From Alteromonadaceae bacterium (GTDB taxonomy: Bacteria > Pseudomonadota > Gammaproteobacteria > Enterobacterales > Alteromonadaceae), in NCBI GenBank assembly GCA_013373625.1, contig JABXHM010000062.1, positions 27,977-91,976 on the forward strand: a stretch of 64,000 bases of DNA, in the 5' to 3' direction. The position numbers and the translations under genes were made by a program. Positions within the stretch are counted from its first letter, which is position 1. The number at the start of each line of letters is the position of its first letter. The notes beneath the pieces were generated by a model. It searched no databases. It worked only from the letters and a program-made list of their open reading frames with translations, and was not told the DNA's origin. Shown here piece by piece: positions 18,736-28,410 of the stretch.

Positions 18736-20181
18736 TTACAGACTATGGCGTTCAAAAAGCTGTTGTACTGGATGTTGGCGACGTTGAGGTTCGTCATCCA
18801 TAATGCCATAAATACGAAGTCCATTTGGTGTCTCCTGTACGCCCATGGCATAGCACTGGCCACTGGTACGCGGTATCCATAACCGCTCATCGCATATAAC
18901 CGCAGTAATTAGTTTGTCTCGCTGCTGTACAGTTAGTTCAGGCAATGCAAGGTGCAGTAGCCAGTCTTGCTGGTTACAAACAAAATTTTGGTCGTCACAA
19001 AGTGACTCGGCAAGTACCTGTATGCGAGCCGGTAAATCCTTGGGTAGCACAGGTGAGGTCGGCAATAAGACATCTTCAACTAAAGGGCAAGTGTCGGAAT
19101 AATTCGCTTTAATGCCTGGTAATCTGACAACAGGCTTCTGCAACGGTCGCATGCCAGTAATGGCTGGCGTAGAGCTAAGAGCTTGTGATAGCGCAACTAC
19201 TTTACGGTTAAGCGGCTGTTGGCCATGATACCAGGCAAGTAGTGTATTAATCGTTTCGGGGTAAGTTGACTCTAAAAAGATATGCTGTTTAGGTACAATG
19301 TGCAGACGGCGTACTTCGTCAATCAATGCTTGCTGGGCCGCCATAAGATGGCCGGGGCGACCGATAAGTCTTAGCGCAAATTTTTGCTGTTGGTTAGCCG
19401 AGTTTTCGATATATACCTTCATATCGTGCTTTTCCATTGCTTCGCTAAGTCGCTCCTGTGATGAAAGTAAGCCGTCGATATAGCATTCAGGCAGCCACCA
19501 ACTAAAAATATAGTCATCCTGCAATGTTGTGCTGAGGAATTTATGATCTTTCGGCTGATATCGTAATACTGCTGAGTCAACTTGACCGGTGCAGAGCAAC
19601 GGCAGCTCGTCGGCTTGTAAGCCCCCAAGTAACAGGGTAATAGTAGACGGCTGGAAATATTGCGCTTTGTATCGTGTTACATCATTACCGGTAATTTCGG
19701 CCAATGTATCGCTATACCCACCCCAATGGTGATAACAGTCAGGGGAACGATCGCCGCGCCAAATGCTCATTTTTAACTGATATTCGGGCGTTGCCTGAAA
19801 CATGGCCAGCTCACGAGCGATTACGCCGTCACGCTCTCGTTTTATGTCGTCGTCGTCATATGACAGCTGTGTGATACCTGCATATAAATAACCAACCACC
19901 TTTAACAGAACCGATTTACTGGATGACACTGCATAGAAATAGCTGAAGCCATTGTGACTGCTTGCATCCACTCTGACAGGCAACAAACAGTTAGCAGCAA
20001 AGAAAGTATGCCGCTCAGGATAGCGGTCAGAATATCGCAGTACTAAATGTTCGATGAGATGAGCAATGCCGGAGCTATCTACTGTTGGTGTTGGCACAAT
20101 AAACACGGCGCCATATTCTTGCGCCGGTTGCTTAAAACTGACAACGTTGAGTCCGTTGGTCAGACACGTCTGTTGAGCCAT
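18736..20181 (-). CDS. M16 (insulinase/PqqF-like) zinc peptidase, half-length
   Basis: 481 residues. The inverted zinc motif HLIEH at 41-45 and a downstream Glu at 124 in the RELAMF segment give the M16 metal site. Pitrilysin-type enzymes have about 950 residues, so this one keeps only the catalytic half and a shortened non-catalytic half. The second half ends without the usual R/Y pair that I could recognise. The ATG has an AGGTG ribosome site. Two operator-like repeats lie 210-275 bp upstream. Confidence 0.75.
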   Translation of the reverse strand: MAQQTCLTNGLNVVSFKQPAQEYGAVFIVPTPTVDSSGIAHLIEHLVLRYSDRYPERHTFFAANCLLPVRVDASSHNGFSYFYAVSSSKSVLLKVVGYLYAGITQLSYDDDDIKRERDGVIARELAMFQATPEYQLKMSIWRGDRSPDCYHHWGGYSDTLAEITGNDVTRYKAQYFQPSTITLLLGGLQADELPLLCTGQVDSAVLRYQPKDHKFLSTTLQDDYIFSWWLPECYIDGLLSSQERLSEAMEKHDMKVYIENSANQQQKFALRLIGRPGHLMAAQQALIDEVRRLHIVPKQHIFLESTYPETINTLLAWYHGQQPLNRKVVALSQALSSTPAITGMRPLQKPVVRLPGIKANYSDTCPLVEDVLLPTSPVLPKDLPARIQVLAESLCDDQNFVCNQQDWLLHLALPELTVQQRDKLITAVICDERLWIPRTSGQCYAMGVQETPNGLRIYGIMDDEPQRRQHPVQQLFERHSL

Positions 20182-20486
20182 GCTGCACCTGAATTATTGT
20201 ACTTTTCTACTACTTTATATGGCATCACAATACACTAATTCTAGTTCAGCTTAATGAAATTTTTATATCAGAGACTGTAAAATAGATTTCTGCGGGGGGT
20301 AATACATTTAGTTTGTAGCGGTAGGATGTTCAGGTCAGGCTCCTCTTCATCGCGCTTTTTATGTCTTACTAAGCTAAACTAATTTTTTGTAAGTTAGCGC
20401 TTACTTAATTGTATTCTGGTTACTGAGTTTTTATTAATAAGTGAATGCTTACTTTCAAGTTTGGCTTATTAATTTTGCGTAATGAA
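20182..20486. other. Intergenic region upstream of M16 gene
   Basis: No gene seen. It holds two related operator-like elements (see next entry) and AT-rich promoter-like sequence. The EamA gene to the right ends at its border. Confidence 0.5.
20391..20454. promoter_or_regulatory. Pair of operator-like imperfect palindromes
   Basis: AAGTTAGCGCTTACTT at 20391-20406 and AAGTGAATGCTTACTT at 20439-20454 share the frame AAGT-N4-GCTTACTT and approach the palindrome AAGTRAGCGCTYACTT. They start 48 bp apart. The form is typical of TetR- or LacI-type operators. The regulator is unknown. Confidence 0.4.
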
Positions 20487-21464
20487 CTATGGCGAGCGGT
20501 AAGCAGTGTTGGTGCCGGTATCGGGTGCAAACGCCACTTCTTTACCGGGTTTTCGCGGTTTTCGAATTGTCGCTATGATTAAGCAGGCACTGATCAGGCA
20601 AATTCCTAACCATCCGCGAGTGGATAACTGTTCGCCAACAATGGTTACTGCCAACAATGTCGCAACTACTGGCTCAAGCAGCGTGATGGTTGTTGCCAGA
20701 CTAGCTCTTATTTGCGTCAAGCCTTTACCAAAAAGGTAATAGCCTAAAAACATAGGGACTACAGCCATATAGAAGCCAACACCAAAGTTTGTAGCTGTTT
20801 GCAACAAGGGCGCGCCGGTAAGCAGTAAAACCGGCATTAGCAACACACCACCGCCACCAAATACGCTACCCATTGCAGCCTGTGAGGGGATCCCGGATGC
20901 AATGAGGCGATGGGCCGACCATGAATACATGGCGTAGGTAAACGCAGCAACCAGGCCAAGTGTAATACCCAGTATGTTGTACCAGCTGTCGCTGGGGCTG
21001 ATAAATGAGCTGCTGGGCTTTGCCGTAGCCAGACAAATAACCCCGGTGATACCCACAATTATACCGAGTAGCCAACGTCCTGTGATGCGGTGCTTGTCTA
21101 CACATCGTTCTATAAGTGCCGCGGCTATTGGGGCCATACCAATAGACACCACATTTCCTACCGCTACCCCGGAGAGTCGCATGGAGCTGTAAAAGGCCAG
21201 GGGGTAGATGGCCACGTTAAACGCGCCCAGCAACACTAATCGTTTTGATTGCAGTAAAGAAGTGCGGTGTCGAACAATGAAACGCCATGCTATTATGGCC
21301 TGTAACAACCCGCCAAGCCCCATAGAAACAGCGGCGATACCCAATGGACTCACCTGCGGAGCGAAGGTTGCCGCGGTGCCCGTAGTTCCCCACAGTATTG
21401 ATGAAATAACGACAGCGGATATGCCCAGTAAGTACCTGTGTTGCGATATGAAGAGGGAATTCAT
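20487..21464 (-). CDS. EamA/DMT-family transporter, TetR-linked
   Basis: 325 residues with ten hydrophobic helices in two EamA halves (ILWGTTGTAATF at the start of helix 1 is typical). Its start overlaps the stop of the upstream tetR gene by 4 bases (ATGA), so the two are cotranscribed and the exporter is probably de-repressed by the TetR ligand. The substrate is unknown; amino acids or drugs are typical for the family. Confidence 0.88.
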   Translation of the reverse strand: MNSLFISQHRYLLGISAVVISSILWGTTGTAATFAPQVSPLGIAAVSMGLGGLLQAIIAWRFIVRHRTSLLQSKRLVLLGAFNVAIYPLAFYSSMRLSGVAVGNVVSIGMAPIAAALIERCVDKHRITGRWLLGIIVGITGVICLATAKPSSSFISPSDSWYNILGITLGLVAAFTYAMYSWSAHRLIASGIPSQAAMGSVFGGGGVLLMPVLLLTGAPLLQTATNFGVGFYMAVVPMFLGYYLFGKGLTQIRASLATTITLLEPVVATLLAVTIVGEQLSTRGWLGICLISACLIIATIRKPRKPGKEVAFAPDTGTNTAYRSP

Positions 21465-22054
21465 AATGCCTGCTCGATAAGCTTATCAGCCATATCTTTC
21501 GCTCTTTCAATAGCTTGGGTATCTTTTGTGAGTCCAGCCAGCGATATAGACCCTTCGAGTAAAAAGCAGATGTGTTCAGCTAATTGCGTAGCGGTTTGGG
21601 GTTGATCTTCTATTAAAGGCAATGAACTAAGGTGTTCAATTACAATGCTTTTTACGTGCTGTTTATGACGATTGACTGCCGCGCGTTCTGCACTGTCTGC
21701 AGGCATTTCAGCCGCGGCGTTAAGTAAGCCACAGCCCCTGAAACCATTTTCATAGTCGCATTCAGCATGATCGCGATAGGCATCAAACACAGCCAGTACT
21801 AACTCCCAGCCGTTTGATAGGGATTCTGTTCGTTTCGCATAGAGCGTCAACCATTCGTTATGACGTGCGTCAATATAGGCCGCTACCAAGTCAGACTTTG
21901 ATTTAAAATTGTTGTACAGCGACATCTTTGCTACGCCTGCGCGCAATATCACTGCGTCAATGCCCGTTGCCGTTATACCCCGTGCGTAGAACAATTCGCC
22001 CGCTGCCCGCAGCAATTTATCCCGCGCACTCATACTGTTTGTTACCTTTGACAT
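21461..22054 (-). CDS. TetR-family repressor
   Basis: 197 residues. N-terminal HTH (about 10-57; GITATGIDAVILRAGVAKMS and SLYNNFKSKSDL) and an all-helical ligand domain with FRGCGLLNAAAEM typical of TetR_C_33/YxaF-type members. It forms an operon with the EamA exporter by a 4-base overlap. A near-perfect 20-bp palindrome 22 bp upstream is its likely operator. It probably also affects the MFS gene whose 3' end lies upstream only indirectly. Confidence 0.88.
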   Translation of the reverse strand: MSKVTNSMSARDKLLRAAGELFYARGITATGIDAVILRAGVAKMSLYNNFKSKSDLVAAYIDARHNEWLTLYAKRTESLSNGWELVLAVFDAYRDHAECDYENGFRGCGLLNAAAEMPADSAERAAVNRHKQHVKSIVIEHLSSLPLIEDQPQTATQLAEHICFLLEGSISLAGLTKDTQAIERAKDMADKLIEQAL

Positions 22055-22075
22055 AGGCTAACCTTTATTGCCACA

Positions 22076-22095
22076 TATACAGACTAGTCTATATA
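22076..22095. promoter_or_regulatory. Palindromic TetR operator
   Basis: Twenty-base palindrome TATAC-AGACTAGTCT-ATATA with a single mismatched pair, just upstream of tetR. A partial copy TAGACTAATCA lies at 22163-22173. Confidence 0.6.
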
Positions 22096-22268
22096 ATTGA
22101 GCTGAAAGATCAAATTATAATTTGCCAAAAGAACATACAAATTTGCAGGCCTGAATGTGTGCTAGACTAATCAGTACAAAATGCTTGTGAGATAGAGGCC
22201 GCAGAAGGGATTTTGTAATAGGGGGAATTGAATTCGGCTAACCAGATTACCAAGCGTAGGCAGACAAC

Positions 22269-23471
22269 TTACTCAGCAATAACAGCGTTTGGTTTAGAGC
22301 GTAAATGGACTAAGGCGACAGCAGAAACGGTTGCGAGTAACAACGACGCTGCAATAAATGGCATTCTATTACCAATACCATACAGCAATGCAGCAATAGG
22401 CGGGCCGGCGATATAACCCATTGCGGGAGATGCGGTAATGAGCCCTGTGACGGTAGCCTGGTTTTGCGGTTTACAGGCGGAGGTAGCCAGTGCAGCGATA
22501 GCCGGATAACTTATACCCAGCCCTGATCCTAAAAACACCATCGCCAGATACAGTTGCACTTGTTGTTGATGCAAATAAATGATCAGATAACCAATTGCCA
22601 ATAGGGGAAAAGCAAACTTAACAAGATTTCCGGGGTGCATGCTGGTTCGTTGCACCACAGTGACTTGGATCGTTAAGGCACATACGGCACTAATCATCAT
22701 GGCGAGACCAACACCTTGCGCTGCTTCGGTAGTGGTAAGACCGTGGTGGTCAATAAGGAAAAATGCCAGAGACTGCTGCATCATAGCAATAGCAAGAAAA
22801 ACACAAGCGTTCATTGCGATCAAAAGTGGCACAAATGGCTGGATACTGCGACTGCCAGAAACCGGCGCTGCTGGTTGGGTTGTGCTCTGTGTGGTGGCCT
22901 GGTTACGAGGTAAGTAGCGCCAAATTAGCACCACAGCTGTAAAAGTCATTACCGTTATAGCATAAAGAGGAGCGATCAAGTGAATACTAACTAACAGCCC
23001 TGCGAACGTCGGGCCAAGAATTTGTCCCAGACTATGTGCAGAAGAGACTTTACTGATCGCTTTTACCCGTTCGTGTTCTTCACTCACCGCTATTGCCAAA
23101 CCCACCACAGAGGGCGGAGTTGCTGACATTATTGTGGCCTGCCCTGTCCGCGCAACCAGTAAAGCAATAAATAGTGCGCTGCCTGCTAACCAGCCCTGAA
23201 AACTGGCAAGCCACACCGTTGCAAAAACCAATGTACCCAATGTATAGCCGGACAGTCCGGTAATTAAGATACGCCGATAACCTTTACGTTTACCAATGCT
23301 TGACCAAAACGCATTGCCCAACGCATACATTAATGCCGAACTGGACATTAAAAACGCCACATTGAACTCGCTCAATCCGGCTTCACGGCCTAATGGCGGC
23401 AAAGTGGTCATGACAACTGACTGGCCCATAGCCGTTGCAAGCAGTGAGAAGAACAACAGACGAAACGTCAT
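22269..23471 (-). CDS. MFS transporter (drug-efflux type)
   Basis: 400 residues, twelve predicted helices, with the MFS loop-2/3 signature seen as GNAFWSSIGKRKGYRRIL. Length and pattern match 12-helix drug:proton antiporters of the TetA/AraJ kind. It is read toward tetR on the same strand, with a 214-bp gap containing the TetR operator. The substrate is unknown. Confidence 0.87.
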   Translation of the reverse strand: MTFRLLFFSLLATAMGQSVVMTTLPPLGREAGLSEFNVAFLMSSSALMYALGNAFWSSIGKRKGYRRILITGLSGYTLGTLVFATVWLASFQGWLAGSALFIALLVARTGQATIMSATPPSVVGLAIAVSEEHERVKAISKVSSAHSLGQILGPTFAGLLVSIHLIAPLYAITVMTFTAVVLIWRYLPRNQATTQSTTQPAAPVSGSRSIQPFVPLLIAMNACVFLAIAMMQQSLAFFLIDHHGLTTTEAAQGVGLAMMISAVCALTIQVTVVQRTSMHPGNLVKFAFPLLAIGYLIIYLHQQQVQLYLAMVFLGSGLGISYPAIAALATSACKPQNQATVTGLITASPAMGYIAGPPIAALLYGIGNRMPFIAASLLLATVSAVALVHLRSKPNAVIAE

Positions 23472-23699
23472 AGCAACGACAAGCCCCAGGAATTAACTAC
23501 GTTAATCAACATACTAACACGTGAAAGCATTTGCTTCGCCTGACGGTGCAATACTTTTGCGATACAACTGCCACTAAATGAGTCAACAACCTCGCCTAAA
23601 GCGGTACGTAAGATCATGGTATATAAATATCTTGCTATATAAGAAAAAACGCATATATAATAAATCATCAGTTGTTAAATAAACCTGAGTAATGTTTTT

Positions 23700-26264
23700 A
23701 TGAATGGTATCGCCGGTAAACTTATTGACATTAGCACCCGTAAACCACTTTGGGTGTATGTGGCTTTGCTCGTGATAACACTGGGTGTTGGTAGTCAAAT
23801 ACCCAATATCAGCATAGATACTGATCCCGAAAACATGCTGGATCAGTCTCATCCGGCGCGTGTATTTCATAGCGCGACTAAAGCCAGGTTTGCCATGCAC
23901 GATGCTATCGTCGTTGGGGTGGTTAATGAGCAAAACACGCAGGGAATTTACAATCGTTCAACGTTAGCGGATATCTTGGAGTTAACGCAGTCAATACTGA
24001 CAATTGATGGGGTCATTGACGCCGATTTAATGTCGGTCTCGACAGTAGATAACATTTCCCAGGGCGGGCCGGGTACTATCCGATTCGAATGGATGATGCC
24101 AAAAGCGCCGCGGTCAGATGCCGCCGCGCAGCAAATAAAGACCGACATAGAACGGCTGCCACTGCTCTACGATACGCTGGTATCGCAAAATGGCAAAGCC
24201 GCCGCTATATATGTGCCTATTAAAGACAAAAACGAAAGTTACCGTATTGCCGAGGAAATCAGAGCGGTAACGGATACGTTTGACGGCAGCGACCAGTGGT
24301 ATATCACCGGTCTGCCGGTTGCCGAAGATCAGTTTGGCTTTGAAATGTTTGTGCAAATGGGAATTTCTGCGCCGCTGGCCGGGCTTGCAATTTTTATATT
24401 GCTGTTTGTGTTCTTTCGCAACCTGCCATTGATTATTGCACCCATGATTGTGGCGATGGCGACTGTCATAGTAACCATGGGGCTACTCATAGGTTTTGGC
24501 TTTACGGTGCATATTATGTCATCGATGATTGCCATTTTCTTGATGCCAATTGCGGTTGTGGATTCGGTGCATATCCTGTCTGAGTTTTCTGATCGGTATA
24601 AACCAGGTGAGGATCTTAACGCTGTCGTAAGACAAGTTGTTGGCCACCTGTTTACCCCTATGTTGTACACATCGATAACCTCTTCGGTAGGGTTTTTCTC
24701 TCTCATGTTAACACCCATTCCGCCGGTGCAAATCTTTGGCGCTTTTGTAGGCTTTGGTATTTTGTTTGCCTTTATACTGACCATTATTTTTATGCCGGCA
24801 TACCTGTCTCGAATGAGCAATGAAGCACTGACTAATTTGCAGCAGGCGATGCACCAAAGCGAGTCGGGGAAAGGTTCTCGTATTGGCCGTATGACAAAAA
24901 AACTGGGCAATTTAGCGAGTGGATACCCACGCGCTCTGCTGCTTTGTTTTGCGGGTATTTTTGTCATGTCTGTATGGGGTATTACACAAATACAAATTAA
25001 CGATAATCCAGTGCGCTGGTTTAAGTCTGACCATGAAATACGGGTGGCCGACAGGGTACTCAACGACAATTTTGCCGGGACTTATAATGCCTATCTGGTG
25101 TTAACAGATCACAGTGAGCAGCTCACACCAGCGAGCTTACTGACTATTGAAAACATGCCCGATTCTCTGCAAGCGTGGCGTTACGATACGCTGGCGGATA
25201 TCGCTGAAGGTAGCCCCAATGAACAGCTACAAAACCTCATCGTGGCAATCGATGACAAGTTATTCAGTGATGTTACCGACCGGGAGCTTGCCTATCTGGA
25301 GGCCGTCATAGGCAAGGCCGAACTGGCTAATCGTCAGAGCAAAACCTTTCAAAATCCGGATGTTCTGGCATATATCGACGCCTTACAGGCTCACTTACAG
25401 GCATCCGGATTGGTTGGCAAGTCTAATGCATTACCCGATGTCGTGAAAGTCGTTAACCGTGAGTTACGCGCCGGTAATGAGGCTGATTACGTGCTTCCGA
25501 ACAGTGCCAATGGCGTCGCTCAGACATTGATGCAATATCAATCTTCTCACCGGCCAAATGATCTGTGGCACTTTGTGACGCCCGACTACCGTGCTGCGTT
25601 GATTTGGTTACAACTGACCAGTGGAGACAATCAGGACATGAGCGCGGTGGTAAGTCTTGTTAATGATTATATAAAAGCGCATCCGTTGCCAGAAGGATTA
25701 AGCGCTGATTGGGCTGGCAAAGCTTATCTCAATGTGGTTTGGCAGGACAATATGGTGGCGGGCATGATCGACAGTCTCGCAGGGGCATTTGTTATTGTAT
25801 TTGTGATGATGATTGTGTTGTTTCGATCGTTGCTATTCGGCGTACTTGCTATGCTACCGCTGACCCTGACGATTACCTTTATTTACGGGCTCATAGGCTT
25901 AATTGGTAAAGATTACGATATGCCTATTGCCGTGCTGTCGGCGCTCACATTAGGCCTGTCGGTTGATTTTGCCATTCACTTTCTGGAACGCGCGCGCGCA
26001 ACATTCAAACAGACAAACAGTTTTAAGCGCACCATGGCTATTATGTTTGATGAGCCAGCCAGAGCGATCACCCGCAATGCGCTGGTAATAGCGTTGGGCT
26101 TTACGCCACTGCTCTTTGCGCCGCTGGTGCCTTACATAACAGTTGGCGTGTTCCTGGCCAGTATAATGGCGATTTCTGCGTTAGTGACCTTGCTGATGCT
26201 GCCCGCCGTTATGAGCGTTGCCCGTACACAAATTTTTAAACCGAAAAAGCAGGACCTGTTATGA
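23700..26264 (+). CDS. RND-superfamily MMPL/sterol-sensing-type transporter
   Basis: 854 residues in two MMPL repeats: TM1 (18-36), a periplasmic domain, a six-helix bundle with the PIAVVDSVHIL motif, then a second copy of TM, periplasmic domain and helices with LGLSVDFAIHFLER. Charged residues inside the helices (GLSVDF) fit proton coupling. Such proteins without a membrane-fusion partner move hydrophobic molecules (lipids, hopanoids, sterols). The stop overlaps the next gene by 4 bases (ATGA), so it leads an operon with a LolA-like carrier and an outer-membrane barrel. Confidence 0.9.
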   Translation: MNGIAGKLIDISTRKPLWVYVALLVITLGVGSQIPNISIDTDPENMLDQSHPARVFHSATKARFAMHDAIVVGVVNEQNTQGIYNRSTLADILELTQSILTIDGVIDADLMSVSTVDNISQGGPGTIRFEWMMPKAPRSDAAAQQIKTDIERLPLLYDTLVSQNGKAAAIYVPIKDKNESYRIAEEIRAVTDTFDGSDQWYITGLPVAEDQFGFEMFVQMGISAPLAGLAIFILLFVFFRNLPLIIAPMIVAMATVIVTMGLLIGFGFTVHIMSSMIAIFLMPIAVVDSVHILSEFSDRYKPGEDLNAVVRQVVGHLFTPMLYTSITSSVGFFSLMLTPIPPVQIFGAFVGFGILFAFILTIIFMPAYLSRMSNEALTNLQQAMHQSESGKGSRIGRMTKKLGNLASGYPRALLLCFAGIFVMSVWGITQIQINDNPVRWFKSDHEIRVADRVLNDNFAGTYNAYLVLTDHSEQLTPASLLTIENMPDSLQAWRYDTLADIAEGSPNEQLQNLIVAIDDKLFSDVTDRELAYLEAVIGKAELANRQSKTFQNPDVLAYIDALQAHLQASGLVGKSNALPDVVKVVNRELRAGNEADYVLPNSANGVAQTLMQYQSSHRPNDLWHFVTPDYRAALIWLQLTSGDNQDMSAVVSLVNDYIKAHPLPEGLSADWAGKAYLNVVWQDNMVAGMIDSLAGAFVIVFVMMIVLFRSLLFGVLAMLPLTLTITFIYGLIGLIGKDYDMPIAVLSALTLGLSVDFAIHFLERARATFKQTNSFKRTMAIMFDEPARAITRNALVIALGFTPLLFAPLVPYITVGVFLASIMAISALVTLLMLPAVMSVARTQIFKPKKQDLL

Positions 26265-27058
26265 AATTACTACGTTACTTTATCGCTATCCTGATGACCG
26301 GGGCAGCAACGGTTTCGGTTGCTCAGGACACTGTAGACGTTGATGCACTTATCCGTCAGGCAGAAAAAGCTGCCTATTATGCCGGTGATGATGGCCGGTC
26401 TGATGCTCGTATGATGATAGTGGATAGTCAGGGGCGTAAACAGCTACGTCAGTTTACTATTCTGCGTAAAGACGTGGATGATAACGGCGACCAGAAAATG
26501 ATGGTGTTTTTTTCGCGCCCCACAGATGTAAAAGACACCGTGTTCAGAGTCGAAAAACATGCCGCCGTTAACCAGGACGATGATCGCTGGTTGTACTTAC
26601 CAGCACTTGATTTGGTAAAGCGAATTTCGGCCGGAGACAAACGTACGTCCTTTGTGGGCTCACATTTTTTCTACGAAGACGTGTCAGGCCGCGCGGTGTC
26701 GCAGGATAACTTTACACTGGTCGACGAAACCGCACAGCGTTATATCTTAAAAGCGTTACCCAAGGCACCGGACAGCGTAGAGTTTGCGTATTACGTGGTC
26801 GAGATAGACAAAGCTACGTCATTACCCGTGCTGATTAATTTTTACCGGGCCGATGACACTAACTACCGACGTGTTGAGTCAGTCAAAGTGGAAGAGGTTC
26901 AGGGGTATCCAACGGTGTTGCGCTCAAAGGTGTCAGATCTCGTCTCAGGCGGCTATACCTTAATGGAGTTTCGTGGCTCACAATATAATATCGGGCTGCC
27001 TGACGACGTCTTCTCCGAACGAAGCTTGCGTAGCCCGCCTGTGCAGTGGATAAAATAA
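26261..27058 (+). CDS. LolA-like outer-membrane lipoprotein-sorting family protein
   Basis: 265 residues with signal peptide (about 1-21, ending VSVAQ). The body matches the LolA-like family annotated as outer membrane lipoprotein-sorting protein (VFFSRPTDVKDTVFRV and DDRWLYLPALDLVKRI are typical). The half-barrel fold binds acyl chains in the periplasm. In this operon it is probably the periplasmic shuttle between the RND protein and the outer-membrane barrel. Overlaps the RND gene by 4 bases. Confidence 0.85.
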   Translation: MKLLRYFIAILMTGAATVSVAQDTVDVDALIRQAEKAAYYAGDDGRSDARMMIVDSQGRKQLRQFTILRKDVDDNGDQKMMVFFSRPTDVKDTVFRVEKHAAVNQDDDRWLYLPALDLVKRISAGDKRTSFVGSHFFYEDVSGRAVSQDNFTLVDETAQRYILKALPKAPDSVEFAYYVVEIDKATSLPVLINFYRADDTNYRRVESVKVEEVQGYPTVLRSKVSDLVSGGYTLMEFRGSQYNIGLPDDVFSERSLRSPPVQWIK

Positions 27059-27060
27059 CC

Positions 27061-28404
27061 ATGAAGATGCTGCTTACAATAGTGGCGTTGAGTTTGGTTG
27101 CGCCGCCCGTGGGGGCGCAACAAGCTGCCACGGCCAGCGGGAAAACGCCAACCGATGACTGGCAAGCGTTTGACGAATTCGCTGAATTTGATGAGTTCGA
27201 CCAGACAGAATCCGCGTCGTCCTTTACCTGGGCCGGGTTTGGTGAGATGGCGGCCGGCCATCGTATGGGCAATGACCCTGTTATCAATGGCAATACAACA
27301 CTGGCTGATTTACGGGTGCAGTTGCAGGCAGATTATACTCTGGATGCCTCCTCCCTGGCGTTTCGCGGGGATATCTACTACGACGCAGTTCTGCACAGCA
27401 CCGAGGTGCAAATTCGCGAAGCGCTTTGGCAGGGAAATCTTAGCTTCCTGGGTGAGTGGGGACAGGCTTTTGATGCCAGGCTTGGTCAACAGGTACTGAC
27501 CTGGGGGACTGGCGATTACCTGTTTTTAAATGACATGTTTCCTAAAGACTATCAGTCGTTTTTTGCCGGGCGAGATGATGAGTATCTCAAAGCGCCCGGT
27601 TTGTCTGCAAAACTCTCGGGTTACTTTAACTGGGCCAGTGTCGATCTTGTAGTTACGCCTCAGTTTGAACCCGATAATGGCATAACCGGTGAGTATTTTT
27701 CGTTCTTTCAACCACAGTCAGGCACTAATGTTGCGCCGGCATTTGCAGTGACCGATAACAACCAGCCTGACAGCGCAGAGTGGGCATTACGGGCCTACAA
27801 GACGTTAGGGCAAACCGAGGTTGCTCTGTATGGCTACCGGGGTTATACAAAAACGCCGCTGGCCGCTGATGCACAGGGGTTACCGCGTTACAGCAGGCTT
27901 AATGTGTGGGGCGGTAGTATCGTTACGCCACTTGGAGCGGGCCTGGCTAAAGCTGAATACGCGTTCCATGATTCACGCGAAGACAGCAATGGTACAGATC
28001 CGTTAATACCCAATAGTCAGCACCGTGTTTTACTGGGCTATGAACAGGAACTTATTTCTAATTTAAGCGCCAGCCTGCAATGGTATCTGGAGCAAACCAG
28101 CGACTACGATAATTTACTCATGGCGTCTTATTGGCCCCGCTACGAAGCAGCAGAAAATCGCCAGGTGATGACAACCCGGCTTGTTTACCGTGCGCTGCGG
28201 CAAACCTTGACGCTGAATTGGTTTAACTTTTATTCAACCACCGACAGCGATGGGTATATGAAATTCAGAGCCACTTATTCACCGGTTGACCAATGGCAGC
28301 TAAACGGCGGATTTAACTATTTTTATGGCTCTCAACCACACACGTTTTATGCCCAATTTAAGGACGCCAGCAATGTGCATGCGTCCTTTCGGTATTATTA
28401 TTAG
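27061..28404 (+). CDS. Outer-membrane beta-barrel protein (DUF1302-like)
   Basis: About 447 residues: signal peptide ending near PPVGAQQ, an acidic phenylalanine-rich segment (FDEFAEFDEFDQ at about 35-46), then alternating barrel strands ending in an aromatic residue (FRYYY). The LGQQVLTWGTGDYLFLNDMF segment recalls the RQVVSWGE motif of DUF1302 barrels, which pair with DUF1329 (LolA-like) and RND proteins in other bacteria. The ATG at 27061 is preferred over the GTG at 27046 inside the previous gene because it gives a clean signal peptide. Confidence 0.78.
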   Translation: MKMLLTIVALSLVAPPVGAQQAATASGKTPTDDWQAFDEFAEFDEFDQTESASSFTWAGFGEMAAGHRMGNDPVINGNTTLADLRVQLQADYTLDASSLAFRGDIYYDAVLHSTEVQIREALWQGNLSFLGEWGQAFDARLGQQVLTWGTGDYLFLNDMFPKDYQSFFAGRDDEYLKAPGLSAKLSGYFNWASVDLVVTPQFEPDNGITGEYFSFFQPQSGTNVAPAFAVTDNNQPDSAEWALRAYKTLGQTEVALYGYRGYTKTPLAADAQGLPRYSRLNVWGGSIVTPLGAGLAKAEYAFHDSREDSNGTDPLIPNSQHRVLLGYEQELISNLSASLQWYLEQTSDYDNLLMASYWPRYEAAENRQVMTTRLVYRALRQTLTLNWFNFYSTTDSDGYMKFRATYSPVDQWQLNGGFNYFYGSQPHTFYAQFKDASNVHASFRYYY

Positions 28405-28410
28405 GAGAAC

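Noticed and set aside
24329..25069. 246-codon ORF on the minus strand inside the RND gene
   Set aside because: It lies wholly antisense to a clear MMPL transporter and its protein has no family features; a codon-bias shadow.
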